64,000 nt of DNA from Marinicella pacifica (GTDB lineage: Bacteria; Pseudomonadota; Gammaproteobacteria; Xanthomonadales; Marinicellaceae): positions 1-64,000 of the forward strand of contig NZ_BMEO01000009.1 in the NCBI RefSeq assembly GCF_014636635.1. Reading direction: 5' to 3'. The notes beneath the pieces were generated by a model. It ran no database searches. It had not been told where the DNA came from and saw only the letters and a program-made list of their open reading frames with translations. The position numbers and the translations under genes were made by a program. The first letter of the stretch is position 1. The number at the start of each line of letters is the position of its first letter. Shown piece after piece: positions 51,862-60,770 of this stretch.

Positions 51862-52392
51862 TTATTTCCACATGCGTGATAAGACGTTTTGTTTAGTGGA
51901 TGATTTTTGATGAACATAGGTCATAAAAATATGACCGATGATAAGCAACAACAGAACCCAGCCAAGTTCGCCATGAAAGTCACTGCCTAAATCAAGCATC
52001 CACTGAATTTTCTCACCTTCAAAACCGGGAAACACCGTTATCCCGAACAGTTCAAACGTGCGGCCTGAACCGTATTGTCTGAGCAGTGCCACAACGGGTA
52101 TGATTACAATTAACAGATATATGGTTATATGGCCCAGCTTGGCGAGCAGGCTGACGGATTGCGGCCGGTTTGTCCGGTTTATAAAATACCACAGCAATCG
52201 CAACACCATCAGCGCCAGTAAAATCACCCCCAAAGGTTTATGTGTTGGCCAGAAAAATGCTTCAACGGCGGTGTCTTCAAAAAAGAAATGGGCGCTTGCA
52301 CTCAGAAATTGCCACAAGATAAGTACCGCAATGCCCCAATGAAAGACCCTGGTCACTATGCCGTAATGTTCAGTGTTGTCTGTTAACGCCAT
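51862..52392 (-). CDS. Cytochrome b561
   Basis: A 176-aa four-helix inner-membrane diheme cytochrome of the bacterial YodB/CybB type. Heme-ligand His residues lie in RVFHWGIAVLI (helix 1), FWPTHKPLGVILL (helix 2), and FHGELGWVLLLLIIGHIFMTYVHQ (helix 4). These proteins pass quinol electrons and quench superoxide; the partner is unknown. The ribosome site is a strong CGGAGG. It lies between the LysR regulator and the patatin gene on the same strand. Confidence 0.9.
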   Translation of the reverse strand: MALTDNTEHYGIVTRVFHWGIAVLILWQFLSASAHFFFEDTAVEAFFWPTHKPLGVILLALMVLRLLWYFINRTNRPQSVSLLAKLGHITIYLLIVIIPVVALLRQYGSGRTFELFGITVFPGFEGEKIQWMLDLGSDFHGELGWVLLLLIIGHIFMTYVHQKSSTKQNVLSRMWK

Positions 52393-52470
52393 TGATTACC
52401 TCCGATTTTGATGATAAATGCTGTTAAGATTAGTGTAATATATCATATCTTTTTGACGCAGTAATAACAC

Positions 52471-53379
52471 TTATGCGGTTTGATCCCAGTAAGGCTGATC
52501 ACCAAAGCGTTGAGCCAGAAAATCAATTAAATGCCGGCAGCGTTGTGATAAGAACCGATTTTTTGGATAAACCGCATAGGCATTCAAGGTGGGTAATAGA
52601 TAATCTTCTAGCACAGGAACCAGTTCTCCGGAGGCTAATTTCTGGTGGGCTATAAAGGTAGGAATGTAAATTATGCCATGACCTCTGGCGGCCATATCGA
52701 CTAAAAAGCTTCCATTGGAGGCCATTATTTTTGAATTCATTTCGATGCGATGCTTTTGGCCTTGAGCATTCGTTAAATGAACTGTATTCTGTCTGCTGAG
52801 ACTGTATTGTAAAAATTCAAACTGCGCTAAATGTTCCGGTTTTTCAGGGACACCCTTTTTATCGAGATAGTCAGGGCTGGCACACAGTACAAAACGAATC
52901 AGGGCCAATCGCTTCGCTTGATAACTGGAATCTTGTAATTCACTGATACGAATGGCCAGTTCATAACCCTCCTCGACTAAATCCACTTGTCGGTCAGAAA
53001 AATCCAGTTCAAATTTTAGCTTCGGATGTTTACAGGCAAACTCATGAAGGGCGTCGGTGAGGTGCATCAGGCCAAATGTGTGCGGTGCGGTCATTTTAAG
53101 TGTACCTTCAATACGGGTCGGCGCCCCACCGGCTTGTTCATTTAAGGCATCGACTTCGTTCAGGATGCTGTTGGCGCGCTCGTAGTACAGCTCGCCCGCT
53201 TCTGTGAGATTCGATTGTCGGGTTGTACGGCTGATTAACTGGCTGCCCAGACGGGTTTCCAGGTCTTTCAACCGTCGACTGACCGCTGATTTGGCGGTAT
53301 TCAGTTGTTCGGCGGCCTTAGTGATACTGCCGGACTCTACAATCCGCACAAACATCGCCATATCTTCTAATTGTCCCAT
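52471..53379 (-). CDS. LysR-family transcriptional regulator
   Basis: A 302-aa regulator. The winged helix-turn-helix occupies residues 1-60 (MFVRIVESGSITKAAEQLNTAKSAVSRRLKDLETRLG), and residues 90-295 form the periplasmic-binding-like sensor domain. It is divergent from doxX-pirin-pirin-nitroreductase, the classic arrangement for LysR control of a neighbouring operon. An inverted repeat TTGCCATT/AATGGCAA flanks the operon promoter. Such doxX/pirin operons respond to electrophiles or quinones in other bacteria; the inducer here is inferred only. Confidence 0.9.
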   Translation of the reverse strand: MGQLEDMAMFVRIVESGSITKAAEQLNTAKSAVSRRLKDLETRLGSQLISRTTRQSNLTEAGELYYERANSILNEVDALNEQAGGAPTRIEGTLKMTAPHTFGLMHLTDALHEFACKHPKLKFELDFSDRQVDLVEEGYELAIRISELQDSSYQAKRLALIRFVLCASPDYLDKKGVPEKPEHLAQFEFLQYSLSRQNTVHLTNAQGQKHRIEMNSKIMASNGSFLVDMAARGHGIIYIPTFIAHQKLASGELVPVLEDYLLPTLNAYAVYPKNRFLSQRCRHLIDFLAQRFGDQPYWDQTA

Positions 53380-53428
53380 TTAATTGACCTCTTATTGTTC
53401 TAAATATATGAACTGTATTTTGTGATTA

Positions 53429-53468
53429 TTGCCATTTATCCTTTTTTAGTCAACATTTATAATGGCAA
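53429..53468 (+). promoter_or_regulatory. Inverted repeat flanking the doxX promoter
   Basis: TTGCCATT (53429-53436) and AATGGCAA (53461-53468) are exact inverted arms 24 bp apart. Between and over them are a weak -35, TTTATC, and the -10 TATAAT (53458-53463). A LysR or other dimer bound across both arms would cover the promoter. Confidence 0.6.
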
Positions 53469-53494
53469 CATTGATTAACTATATGGAGAAAACA

Positions 53495-53890
53495 ATGAAT
53501 AAATTACAAAATTTTAGTGCACCCGTTGGTCGTATTTTTTTAGCGGCTATTTTTATTATGTCAGGCTTAGGCAAAATAACCAACTATGCCGGCACCCAAG
53601 GTTATATGGACGCCATGGGTGTACCCGGTGTTATGCTGCCGCTGGTGATTATCCTTGAAGTCCTCGGTGGCATCGCTATTGTGGCGGGCTATAAAGCGCG
53701 GATTGTGGCGTTTTTAATGGCCGGTTTCAGCATCCTTTCCGCGATTATATTTCATGCTGATTTTGGTGATCAAACCCAGCTGAATATGTTTTTGAAAAAC
53801 ATCGCCATCGCCGGTGGTTTCTTTTTGATTGTGGCGCACGGTGCCGGTGCTTATGCGCTGGATAATCGTCAGACTGAGATCAGTCAATAA
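53495..53890 (+). CDS. DoxX-family membrane protein
   Basis: A 131-aa inner-membrane protein with four helices and the DoxX signature GRIFLAAIFIMSGLGKITNYAGT, YMDAMGVPGVMLPLVIILEVLGG and FHADFGDQTQLNMFLKNIAIAGG. DoxX proteins are linked to thiol-redox or quinone stress responses. The ATG at 53495 has a GGAG ribosome site; 11 codons upstream in the same frame are not used. It leads the LysR-controlled operon. Confidence 0.9.
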   Translation: MNKLQNFSAPVGRIFLAAIFIMSGLGKITNYAGTQGYMDAMGVPGVMLPLVIILEVLGGIAIVAGYKARIVAFLMAGFSILSAIIFHADFGDQTQLNMFLKNIAIAGGFFLIVAHGAGAYALDNRQTEISQ

Positions 53891-53904
53891 GCATAGGAGT
53901 TCAT

Positions 53905-54618
53905 ATGAAAACCATATATCATGCAGCCGACTCCCGTGGTCATGCCGACCACGGCTGGCTGAAAAGTAAACACACTTTCAGCTTTGCCAATTATTACAAC
54001 CCGGAGCGTATGGGCTTTGGTGCCCTGCGCGTCCTCAACGATGATTATGTCATCGGTGGCCAGGGTTTTGGCAAGCACCCGCATCGCGATATGGAAATTA
54101 TCAGCATTCCCTTGTCGGGGAAACTCCGTCATGGGGATGATATGGGCAACCAGGGCATCATTGAAGCCGGTGAAATCCAGGTGATGTCTGCCGGCACCGG
54201 CATCACCCACAGTGAAATGAACGGCGATGCCAAAGATCCGGTGAAATTTTTACAAATATGGGTCATCCCCCATACAAAGAACGTCAAACCACGTTATCAA
54301 CAGCTGCCTCTGGCTGACATGATGCAGCCTAATGAATTTAATCAGGTGTTGTCTCCTAATCCGGATGATGCGGGGGTATGGATTCATCAAAACGCCTGGT
54401 TTAGTTTGGGTGATTTTGATCAAGACGTCAGCAAAACCTATCAGCTACATGATACGAATAACGGCGTTTATGTGTTTGTAATCAAAGGTCAGGTGGATAT
54501 TAATGGTCAAACCCTGAATACCCGTGATGGTTTAGGCATTCAAGACACCGCAGAATTCACCATGAACGTGGCCCAAGATGCCCATGTGTTACTGATGGAA
54601 GTGCCCATGCGTTTGTAA
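53905..54618 (+). CDS. Pirin-family protein (YhhW-like quercetinase)
   Basis: A 237-aa bicupin. The N-terminal cupin has metal ligands in GKHPHRDMEIISIPLSG, HGDDMGNQ and SAGTGITHSEMN, the pirin pattern with His, His, His and Glu. The E. coli relative YhhW cleaves quercetin; the natural substrate is unknown. FHTWLKSKHTFSFANYYNP-type opening (LKSKHTFSFANYYNPERMGF) is diagnostic. It follows doxX by 14 bp, with a TAGGAG ribosome site. Confidence 0.93.
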   Translation: MKTIYHAADSRGHADHGWLKSKHTFSFANYYNPERMGFGALRVLNDDYVIGGQGFGKHPHRDMEIISIPLSGKLRHGDDMGNQGIIEAGEIQVMSAGTGITHSEMNGDAKDPVKFLQIWVIPHTKNVKPRYQQLPLADMMQPNEFNQVLSPNPDDAGVWIHQNAWFSLGDFDQDVSKTYQLHDTNNGVYVFVIKGQVDINGQTLNTRDGLGIQDTAEFTMNVAQDAHVLLMEVPMRL

Positions 54619-54679
54619 GCAAAGATTGAGCCTGGACCAGGTAGTTACAAGCAAACAATTTTAAATTAAAGAGAGGTTA

Positions 54680-55621
54680 ATGATGACAGTTAAAACCCTA
54701 AAACCACGAATGGCTGATGTCGGCGGTATTTCCATCGCCCGGTTATTACCCAATTTAGGCAAGCAACCGATTGGCGCCTGGTGCTTTTTAGACCATGCCG
54801 GCCCGGCTAATTTTGATGATCAAGACCCGGGCATGCAGGTCGGCAGACACCCGCACACCAACTTGCAAACCTTCTCCTGGATGATATCCGGTGAAGTGTT
54901 GCACAAAGACAGTTTGGGTAACGAACAAGTGATTACCAAAAACCAAGTTAACTTAATGACCGCCGGCACCGGATTAGAACAAGGCATCAGCCACACCGAA
55001 CAAAGTGTGTTTGCCGATACCGGCGGTTCTGCCGATGCTGAACGTAATATCAATTTGGTGCAGCTCTGGATTGCGCTGCCGAAGGACCAAAAGATCGAAC
55101 GCAGCTTTCATCATTACCCTAAAGTGCCCAATTGGACAGAAAACAATGTTGAACTGTACTTAACCACAGGCAGCTATACGACTGCAGCCGGTGAAAGCCA
55201 TACCGCACCGACGCTACAGTATTCAAAGCTGGTGGGTATTGATGTGCATTTTTTACAAGACGACAAGCTCACATTAAACCTTGAGTCCGGCTTTGAATAT
55301 GGGCTTTTGGTGGTGGAAGGTGCTTTTAAATATGACGGACAACAATTGAATCAAAACGAATTACTGCGTTTTGATGAAAGCGATATCAGCGATCCAGAAG
55401 GCATCACAATCAGCGCTGAAAAAGGCACCCGATTAATGTTTATTGGCGGCGAGCCACTGAAGCAAAAAGTACTGCTGTGGTGGAATTTCGTTGACGATAA
55501 TAAGGCGGATATCGAACAATCCATCAGTGACTGGAATGCGGGACATGCGCGTTTTGGCGATGTCGATTCTGACCTGAAAAGACTGTCCGCACCGCCTTTA
55601 CCCAAAGGATTTAAGGGTTAA
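54680..55621 (+). CDS. Second pirin-family protein
   Basis: A 313-aa bicupin of the longer pirin branch. Landmarks are RLLPNLGKQPIGAWCFLDH, VGRHPHTNLQTFSWMISGE, LMTAGTGLEQGISHTEQS and VQLWIALPKDQK. It is a distant paralogue of the preceding pirin, so the operon encodes two types. The C-terminal PPLPKGFKG is typical of this branch. The ribosome site is GAGAGG; two adjacent ATGs (54680 and 54683) are both usable. Confidence 0.92.
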   Translation: MMTVKTLKPRMADVGGISIARLLPNLGKQPIGAWCFLDHAGPANFDDQDPGMQVGRHPHTNLQTFSWMISGEVLHKDSLGNEQVITKNQVNLMTAGTGLEQGISHTEQSVFADTGGSADAERNINLVQLWIALPKDQKIERSFHHYPKVPNWTENNVELYLTTGSYTTAAGESHTAPTLQYSKLVGIDVHFLQDDKLTLNLESGFEYGLLVVEGAFKYDGQQLNQNELLRFDESDISDPEGITISAEKGTRLMFIGGEPLKQKVLLWWNFVDDNKADIEQSISDWNAGHARFGDVDSDLKRLSAPPLPKGFKG

Positions 55622-55677
55622 AGACGCGCATACAATTTATTTTGAATTACACAGAACATAATATTTGGAGAAAAACC

Positions 55678-56286
55678 ATGTCAAAATTACAACACCTACA
55701 ACAACTGGCCGAAACCCGGCGCTCAATTTATGCCTTAAGCAAGCAGTTACCTGTGGCTAAGGAAGAAATTGTTAACCTGGTTGAACATACGCTGTTACAC
55801 ACACCATCGGCATTTAATTCACAATCAACACGTATCATCGTTTTGTTTGGTGATGACCATGAAAAACTGTGGCAAATCACCGAAGACACCTTGCGCGGTA
55901 TCGTCAATGATGATGAGAAATTCAAACCCACTCAACAAAAAATTGAGGGCTTTAAAGCCGGTGCCGGCAGCATTCTATTCTTTGAAGATGACAGCGTGGT
56001 GAAGGGCTTACAAGAAAACTTTGCCCTGTATGCCGATAAATTCCCCGACTGGTCACACCACACCAGCGGTATGCACCAGTATGTCATCTGGACGAAGTTA
56101 GCCGCCTTGAATATTGGCGCCAACTTACAGCACTACAATCCGGTCATCGATGACCAGGTGGCAAAAACCTGGAACGTCGATAAAGACTGGCACCTGATTG
56201 CGCAAATGGTCTTCGGCGGCATCGAGCAACCCGCCGGCGATAAATCATTCGAACCGATTGAAAAACGCTTAAAAGTGCATGGTTAA
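55678..56286 (+). CDS. Nitroreductase-family oxidoreductase (HBN1-like)
   Basis: A 202-aa FMN-dependent reductase. The N-terminus ETRRSIYALSKQLP with TPSAFNSQSTRIIVLFGDDH binds FMN phosphate; KLAALNIGANLQHYNPVIDD and MVFGGIEQPAGDK are typical of the HBN1/Frm2 branch, which reduces nitroaromatics and responds to lipid signals in yeast. The GGAG ribosome site selects the ATG at 55678. It ends the doxX-pirin-pirin operon and precedes a strong terminator. Confidence 0.92.
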   Translation: MSKLQHLQQLAETRRSIYALSKQLPVAKEEIVNLVEHTLLHTPSAFNSQSTRIIVLFGDDHEKLWQITEDTLRGIVNDDEKFKPTQQKIEGFKAGAGSILFFEDDSVVKGLQENFALYADKFPDWSHHTSGMHQYVIWTKLAALNIGANLQHYNPVIDDQVAKTWNVDKDWHLIAQMVFGGIEQPAGDKSFEPIEKRLKVHG

Positions 56287-56301
56287 TGTGACATCGGTAA
56301 A

Positions 56302-56337
56302 GCCTTGCGGTTGCATCATGCAATCGCAGGGTTTTTT
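56302..56337 (+). terminator. Rho-independent terminator of the doxX-pirin-nitroreductase operon
   Basis: CCTTGCGGTTGC and GCAATCGCAGGG pair around ATCAT, followed by six Ts. Confidence 0.9.
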
Positions 56338-56384
56338 CCGTTAGTTAAGCATAACCCACAACACCCATAATTGATCAGACCGTG

Positions 56385-58217
56385 TTATTCCACCGTAACG
56401 GATTTAGCTAGATTTCTGGGTTGATCGACATCGGTGCCGCGCAATACCGCCACATGGTAACTGAGTAACTGTAGGGGCACATTAAAGACAATCGGTGAGG
56501 TGAAAGAGCCGCTGGCTTCCATTTCGATCAGATAAGGTACGCGGTCTTTTAAACCGTGTTGGCTTTTGTGATCGACAAAGACATACAGTTCACCACCGCG
56601 GGCTCGGACTTCTTCAATGTTGGATTCGAGTTTTTCTAACAACTCATCATTAGGGCACACTGCAATCACCGGCATTTTATCATCCACCAGCGCCAATGGA
56701 CCGTGTTTAAGCTCACCGGCGGGGTAACCTTCGGCATGGATATAAGAAATTTCTTTGAGCTTTAAGGCGCCTTCTAAAGCGATTGGATAATGCACGCCGC
56801 GGCCTAAAAACAGGGCATGATCGCGTTGTACGATTTGTTCAGCAAACACCTTAATCTGATTATTGAGCAATAACGATTGGTTAATAATGCCCGGCAGGGT
56901 GCGTAATTGTTTGGCTAAGTTCTTGCGCACTTTGATATCCACATCGCGAAGTTCTGCCAATTTTAAGGTTAACAAAGCCATTACGGCCAATTGTGTGGTC
57001 AGGGCTTTGGTCGATGCGACGCCAATTTCCGGTCCGGCATGGGTCAAAATACATTCATCACTTTCCCGGTCCAGGGTCGAATTGGCGACATTGCACACCG
57101 CAAAGGTGGCCAGATAACCGGCTTTTTTAGCAAACCGCAACGCCGCCAAAGAATCGGCGGTTTCACCGGATTGTGAAATCGTCAAAAATAAGGTGTTCGC
57201 CGGAATCACCGGTTTGCGATAACGGTACTCGCTGGCAATCTCGACTTGTGTTGGGATTTGAGTAATGGCTTCCAGCCAATAACGCGCCACCATACCGGCA
57301 TGATACGAGGTACCGCAGGCAACAATATGAATCTGTTTGGTTTGGCTGAGAATCTCTCTGGCATCAGCACCGATAAAATCATCAGCGATGGCGTCATTAA
57401 ACAAACGATCGGCAATGGTGTTGGCCACGGCAATTGGCTGTTCATGAATTTCTTTCAGCATATAATGGGCATAGCCATCCTTGGTCAGGGCTTCCGATGA
57501 CAAGGTCACGGTTTTTAATTCACGTTCAACCGCCTGCCCCGATTCATCATAGATATCGCAGCTTTCGGCGGTAATTTCCACCACATCGCCTTCTTCTAAG
57601 TAATAAAACCGGTCGGTCTGGCTGACCAAAGCCTGGACATCACTGGCCACATAATTGGCCTGCTCACCAACACCCACCACCAGCGGACTGCCTTTGCGGG
57701 CGGCAATCACACGGCCGGGATCCGACATACATACAATGGCCACCGCGTAGGCGCCTTCTAATTCGCGCAAGGCTTTATGACTGGCGGCAGAAAAACTCAT
57801 GTCTTGCGCCTGATAATAATGAATCAGATGCACCAATGTTTCGGTGTCTGTTTCAGACTTAAACTGATAGCCGGCCGCGGTTAATTTTTCCCGTAATGGC
57901 CGGTAGTTTTCAATAATGCCATTGTGTACCACGGCAATGGCATTGTCTGAGTCATGGGGGTGGGCGTTGGCTGACGTGGGCTCGCCATGGGTGGCCCATC
58001 GGGTGTGACCAATACCAACCTCACCATTAACCGGATTGGCTTCCAAATCGGCTTGTAAATGCTTGAGTTTACCGGCTTGTTTGCGAATGGCGATGCCCGA
58101 ATCGGTAATAACTGCGATGCCGGCAGAATCATAACCCCGATATTCCAGGGTTTTCAGACCATTCATGATGACATCAACAATCGGCCTTTTGGCACTTACT
58201 GCAACAATTCCACACAT
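56385..58217 (-). CDS. glmS: Glutamine-fructose-6-phosphate aminotransferase
   Basis: A 610-aa enzyme that makes glucosamine-6-phosphate from fructose-6-phosphate and glutamine, the first step to UDP-GlcNAc. The glutaminase domain starts with the catalytic Cys (MCGIVAV) and has GYDSAGIAV, GHTRWATHGEPT and HNGIIENY; two SIS sugar-isomerase domains (HIVACGTSYHAGMVARY, FLTISQSGETADSLAAL) follow, ending in RNLAKSVTVE. It starts one base after the glmU stop, so the two genes are translationally coupled. No riboswitch-like leader is apparent. Confidence 0.97.
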   Translation of the reverse strand: MCGIVAVSAKRPIVDVIMNGLKTLEYRGYDSAGIAVITDSGIAIRKQAGKLKHLQADLEANPVNGEVGIGHTRWATHGEPTSANAHPHDSDNAIAVVHNGIIENYRPLREKLTAAGYQFKSETDTETLVHLIHYYQAQDMSFSAASHKALRELEGAYAVAIVCMSDPGRVIAARKGSPLVVGVGEQANYVASDVQALVSQTDRFYYLEEGDVVEITAESCDIYDESGQAVERELKTVTLSSEALTKDGYAHYMLKEIHEQPIAVANTIADRLFNDAIADDFIGADAREILSQTKQIHIVACGTSYHAGMVARYWLEAITQIPTQVEIASEYRYRKPVIPANTLFLTISQSGETADSLAALRFAKKAGYLATFAVCNVANSTLDRESDECILTHAGPEIGVASTKALTTQLAVMALLTLKLAELRDVDIKVRKNLAKQLRTLPGIINQSLLLNNQIKVFAEQIVQRDHALFLGRGVHYPIALEGALKLKEISYIHAEGYPAGELKHGPLALVDDKMPVIAVCPNDELLEKLESNIEEVRARGGELYVFVDHKSQHGLKDRVPYLIEMEASGSFTSPIVFNVPLQLLSYHVAVLRGTDVDQPRNLAKSVTVE

Positions 58218-58218
58218 A

Positions 58219-59571
58219 TTATTTCTTACTCGGTTTTTGCCAGTCGGCGACGCTGCGCTGGCGGCTTCTGGATAAAGTTAATCGACCCGCCGGGGCGTCT
58301 TTGGTGATGGTCGAACCGGCGCCAATGGTGGCATCTTTACCAATGCTCACCGGTGCCACCAACTGACTGTCTGAGCCAATAAAGGCGCCATCTTGAATCA
58401 CGGTGGTGAATTTATTCACACCATCATAGTTACAGGTGATGGTACCGGCACCAATATTTACATGATTACCAATAACGGCATCACCCAAATAACTTAAATG
58501 ACTGGCTTTAGAATTTTCACCGACCTTGGTTTTTTTCATTTCCACAAAGTTGCCGACCTTAGCGCCTTGCGCCAGTTCTGTTCCGGGTCGCAAACGGGCA
58601 AACGGGCCAATGGTACAGGCACCGGTGGTTTTCACGCCGGCTAACATCGAATGCGGTTCCACCACGGTACCGGCGGCCAAATCACAATCCTCAAGCACCG
58701 AAAAGGCACCGATTTGAACACCCTCAGCCAAACGATTCTCGCCCACAAATAAGGTGTTTTTATCGACCACCACATCACGACCGCACTGTAATTGACCACG
58801 GATATCGACAGTCTCCGGTCGCGGCATCCGCACCCCTTCCTGCAGTAACTTCTGCACCAGGCGTCGCTGGAAAATTGCTTCCAGTTCGGCCAGTTGCTGC
58901 ATGTCATTGGCACCTTTCACAATGTCGGCTTGTTCGGCTTGCACTGCCCGAAATGGACGGCCCTCATCAGCCGCCATGGCAATCACATCGGTCAGGTAAT
59001 ACTCATTCTGACTGTTGCTATTATTGAGTTGTTGTAACCAACGGTTTAAATCAGCCGCCGGCGTTTTAATAATCCCCGAATTAACTTCCTGAATGCCTAA
59101 CTGATCTTCATTGGCGTCTTTTTGTTCGACAATGGCGGTAATTTTGCCATCCTGATTAATAATCCGGCCATAACCCGTTGGGTCATCCAAATCTGCCGTC
59201 AGAACACACGCTTCGGACTGCATCGTTTGCAAATCCTCAGCCTCCACCAAGGGCGCATCGCCATACAGAACCAGCACTGATTCATTCTTTTGAACAAACG
59301 ACATCGCCTGCTGCACCGCATGACCGGTGCCCAATTGCTCCGTTTGCTCAGCCCAATTAAGCGACTCATTCGCCAGTGCTTGTTTCAGGCTGTCCTTTTG
59401 ATGACCACAGACCACAGTTATTTGTGCCGGCTTTAACGCTTGCGCGGTTCTCAGGACATGCACAATCATCGGCTGCCCGGCCAATTCGTGCAAGACCTTA
59501 AGTTTGTCCGAATGCATCCGGGTACCGGCACCGGCGGCCAGGATAATAATATGAAGATTAGGTTTGGTCAT
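58219..59571 (-). CDS. glmU: Bifunctional UDP-N-acetylglucosamine pyrophosphorylase / glucosamine-1-phosphate acetyltransferase
   Basis: A 450-aa enzyme that acetylates glucosamine-1-phosphate and converts it to UDP-GlcNAc for murein and LPS. The N-terminal uridylyltransferase domain starts IILAAGAGTRMHSDKLKVL (consensus LAAGxGTRM, Lys present) and has LYGDAPLVEAEDL. The C-terminal left-handed beta-helix (from about 250) includes LRPGTELAQGAKVGNFVEMKKT, LSYLGDAVIG and NIGAGTITCNYDG. It is transcribed ahead of glmS. Confidence 0.97.
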   Translation of the reverse strand: MTKPNLHIIILAAGAGTRMHSDKLKVLHELAGQPMIVHVLRTAQALKPAQITVVCGHQKDSLKQALANESLNWAEQTEQLGTGHAVQQAMSFVQKNESVLVLYGDAPLVEAEDLQTMQSEACVLTADLDDPTGYGRIINQDGKITAIVEQKDANEDQLGIQEVNSGIIKTPAADLNRWLQQLNNSNSQNEYYLTDVIAMAADEGRPFRAVQAEQADIVKGANDMQQLAELEAIFQRRLVQKLLQEGVRMPRPETVDIRGQLQCGRDVVVDKNTLFVGENRLAEGVQIGAFSVLEDCDLAAGTVVEPHSMLAGVKTTGACTIGPFARLRPGTELAQGAKVGNFVEMKKTKVGENSKASHLSYLGDAVIGNHVNIGAGTITCNYDGVNKFTTVIQDGAFIGSDSQLVAPVSIGKDATIGAGSTITKDAPAGRLTLSRSRQRSVADWQKPSKK

Positions 59572-59685
59572 GAAAGCAGTTTTAACCCACAGGATTGATT
59601 GCCTGAAATGATAATCGAGCTATTATAAGTTATTTCGGACAAAATTAAAAAAAGCCCAACACCATCACCCAGAAATGCGAACATT
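59572..59685. other. Leader/intergenic stretch upstream of glmU
   Basis: AT-rich sequence with no gene. It should hold the minus-strand glmU promoter, but I see no clear -35/-10 pair. Confidence 0.35.
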
Positions 59686-59862
59686 GGAGTGCTGCTCAGC
59701 AGCACGACCCGCCGAGCCGGTTAGGCCAGGTAAATGAAGTCATGCGGTTTCGCCGCAGGCGAAGAAGCGTGACGGAATGTCCGTTAAGGCCGTGAGCGAG
59801 CGGCGGCTTCCGCGTCCTGCTCTCGCCACGGACCTACGTCCTGTAGGCCACTATTTGTCGGG
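59686..59862. repeat. GC-rich hairpin cluster (dispersed-repeat-like)
   Basis: A roughly 175-bp island much richer in GC than its surroundings. In order: palindrome GGAGTGCTGCTCAGCAGCAC (59686); TTCGCCGCAGGCGAA; ACGGAATGTCCGT (about 59773); CCGTGAGCGAG paired with CTCGCCACGG (59790-59831); and GGACCTACGTCCTGTAGGCC (59830-59849). No long frame is open. It could be an extragenic repeat or a structured RNA. The first palindrome recurs at 43034. Confidence 0.7.
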
Positions 59863-59924
59863 AACAAAAGTGAATGAAATCCCAAGAACACACCTTTATT
59901 ATCTGTATTATTTAGCGGCTTACA

Positions 59925-60347
59925 TCAGGACTTTATCCATGGATTAAGTAGCTCAACACCCATGTGTGTAAAATCATCGGTATTTCTGGTGACCACCGTC
60001 ATTTTATGGGTCAACGCCGTGGCTGCAATCAAGGCATCACGATCTGACCTGGGATCCGGAACATGCAAATTAGCACAACATAATGCAACTGAAGTATCGA
60101 TTGGAATAATCCGGCTTTGAAAAGCAGGTAATACATAATCATCTAGCCAGATGCGCAGCATAGCGCCTTGTTTTTTATCTCGCCTTTCAATCAACTTCAC
60201 ACCAGTTTCCAGTTCCAAGACCGTTATCACGGACAAGAACAAACCGGCTGTCGGCACTTTTTGACCCCATTGAACGACATTTTTATTGGCTTTCCCGGAT
60301 TTCGCTTTTCTCAGTTCTGAAATAACATTGGTGTCTAATAAATACAT
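59925..60347 (-). CDS. PIN-domain toxin, VapC/FitB type
   Basis: A 140-aa ribonuclease toxin. The PIN acidic quartet is visible: D5 in YLLDTNVISELR, Glu in VITVLELETG, Asp in RSDRDALIAATAL, and the late Asp in TRNTDDF. Such toxins cut tRNA or rRNA when the antitoxin is lost. The ATG at 60347 shares its A with the antitoxin's TGA stop (TGATG), giving tight coupling. Internal DALIAATA is closer to FitB than to short VapC. Confidence 0.92.
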   Translation of the reverse strand: MYLLDTNVISELRKAKSGKANKNVVQWGQKVPTAGLFLSVITVLELETGVKLIERRDKKQGAMLRIWLDDYVLPAFQSRIIPIDTSVALCCANLHVPDPRSDRDALIAATALTHKMTVVTRNTDDFTHMGVELLNPWIKS

Positions 60348-60604
60348 CAACTCAAATCCGCCGGTCTGAACAATTCTTTATCCAGCTTGGGTGGATTAAA
60401 TTCAACCGCTTCCGCATCCGGCATCGCCAACAAATCAACAATACTGCGTTTATTGCCCGTTAATTTTTGATATTCTTCAATTGTTAACAGCACATGCGAA
60501 GCCCGGCCCCGATCTGTAATAAATACCGGCCCATTGCGTGAATCGCGTTTCGCTTTACTCACATCTTGATTAAATTCTCTGCTTGATAAGGTTGTTCTGC
60601 TCAT
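60347..60604 (-). CDS. Phd/YefM-type antitoxin partner of the PIN toxin
   Basis: An 85-aa antitoxin. The N-terminal SSREFNQDVSKAKRDSRNGPVFITDRGRASHVLLTIEEYQKL is the Phd fold that binds operator DNA; the C-terminal tail (FNPPKLDKELFRPADLS) is the toxin-blocking segment. The ATG at 60604 is preferred over a TTG four codons earlier. An inverted repeat TGTAG...CTACA upstream is the likely autoregulatory site. Confidence 0.92.
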   Translation of the reverse strand: MSRTTLSSREFNQDVSKAKRDSRNGPVFITDRGRASHVLLTIEEYQKLTGNKRSIVDLLAMPDAEAVEFNPPKLDKELFRPADLS

Positions 60605-60624
60605 TATTTTTCTCAAAAATTGCT

Positions 60625-60642
60625 TGTAGGTACGTTTCTACA
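60625..60642 (-). promoter_or_regulatory. Toxin-antitoxin operator
   Basis: TGTAGGTACGTTTCTACA has TGTAG and CTACA arms in dyad symmetry, 21 bp upstream of the antitoxin start. Autorepression by the toxin-antitoxin complex is inferred. Confidence 0.6.
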
Positions 60643-60770
60643 TATTGTATTGCTTTTTAATTTATTTTCAAGACTTATGCTTTGGCAGATTTATAAAGAT
60701 GAGGGTATTTGTGAGATTTTAGATAATGAATGGGTGCCATGATTTAATGAGCAAGTAATGTGCCAGTATT

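Noticed and set aside
56286-56385. glmS riboswitch or small-RNA site
   Set aside because: This stretch is downstream of glmS, not upstream, and holds only the terminator of the opposite operon. The glmS start abuts glmU, leaving no leader for a ribozyme.
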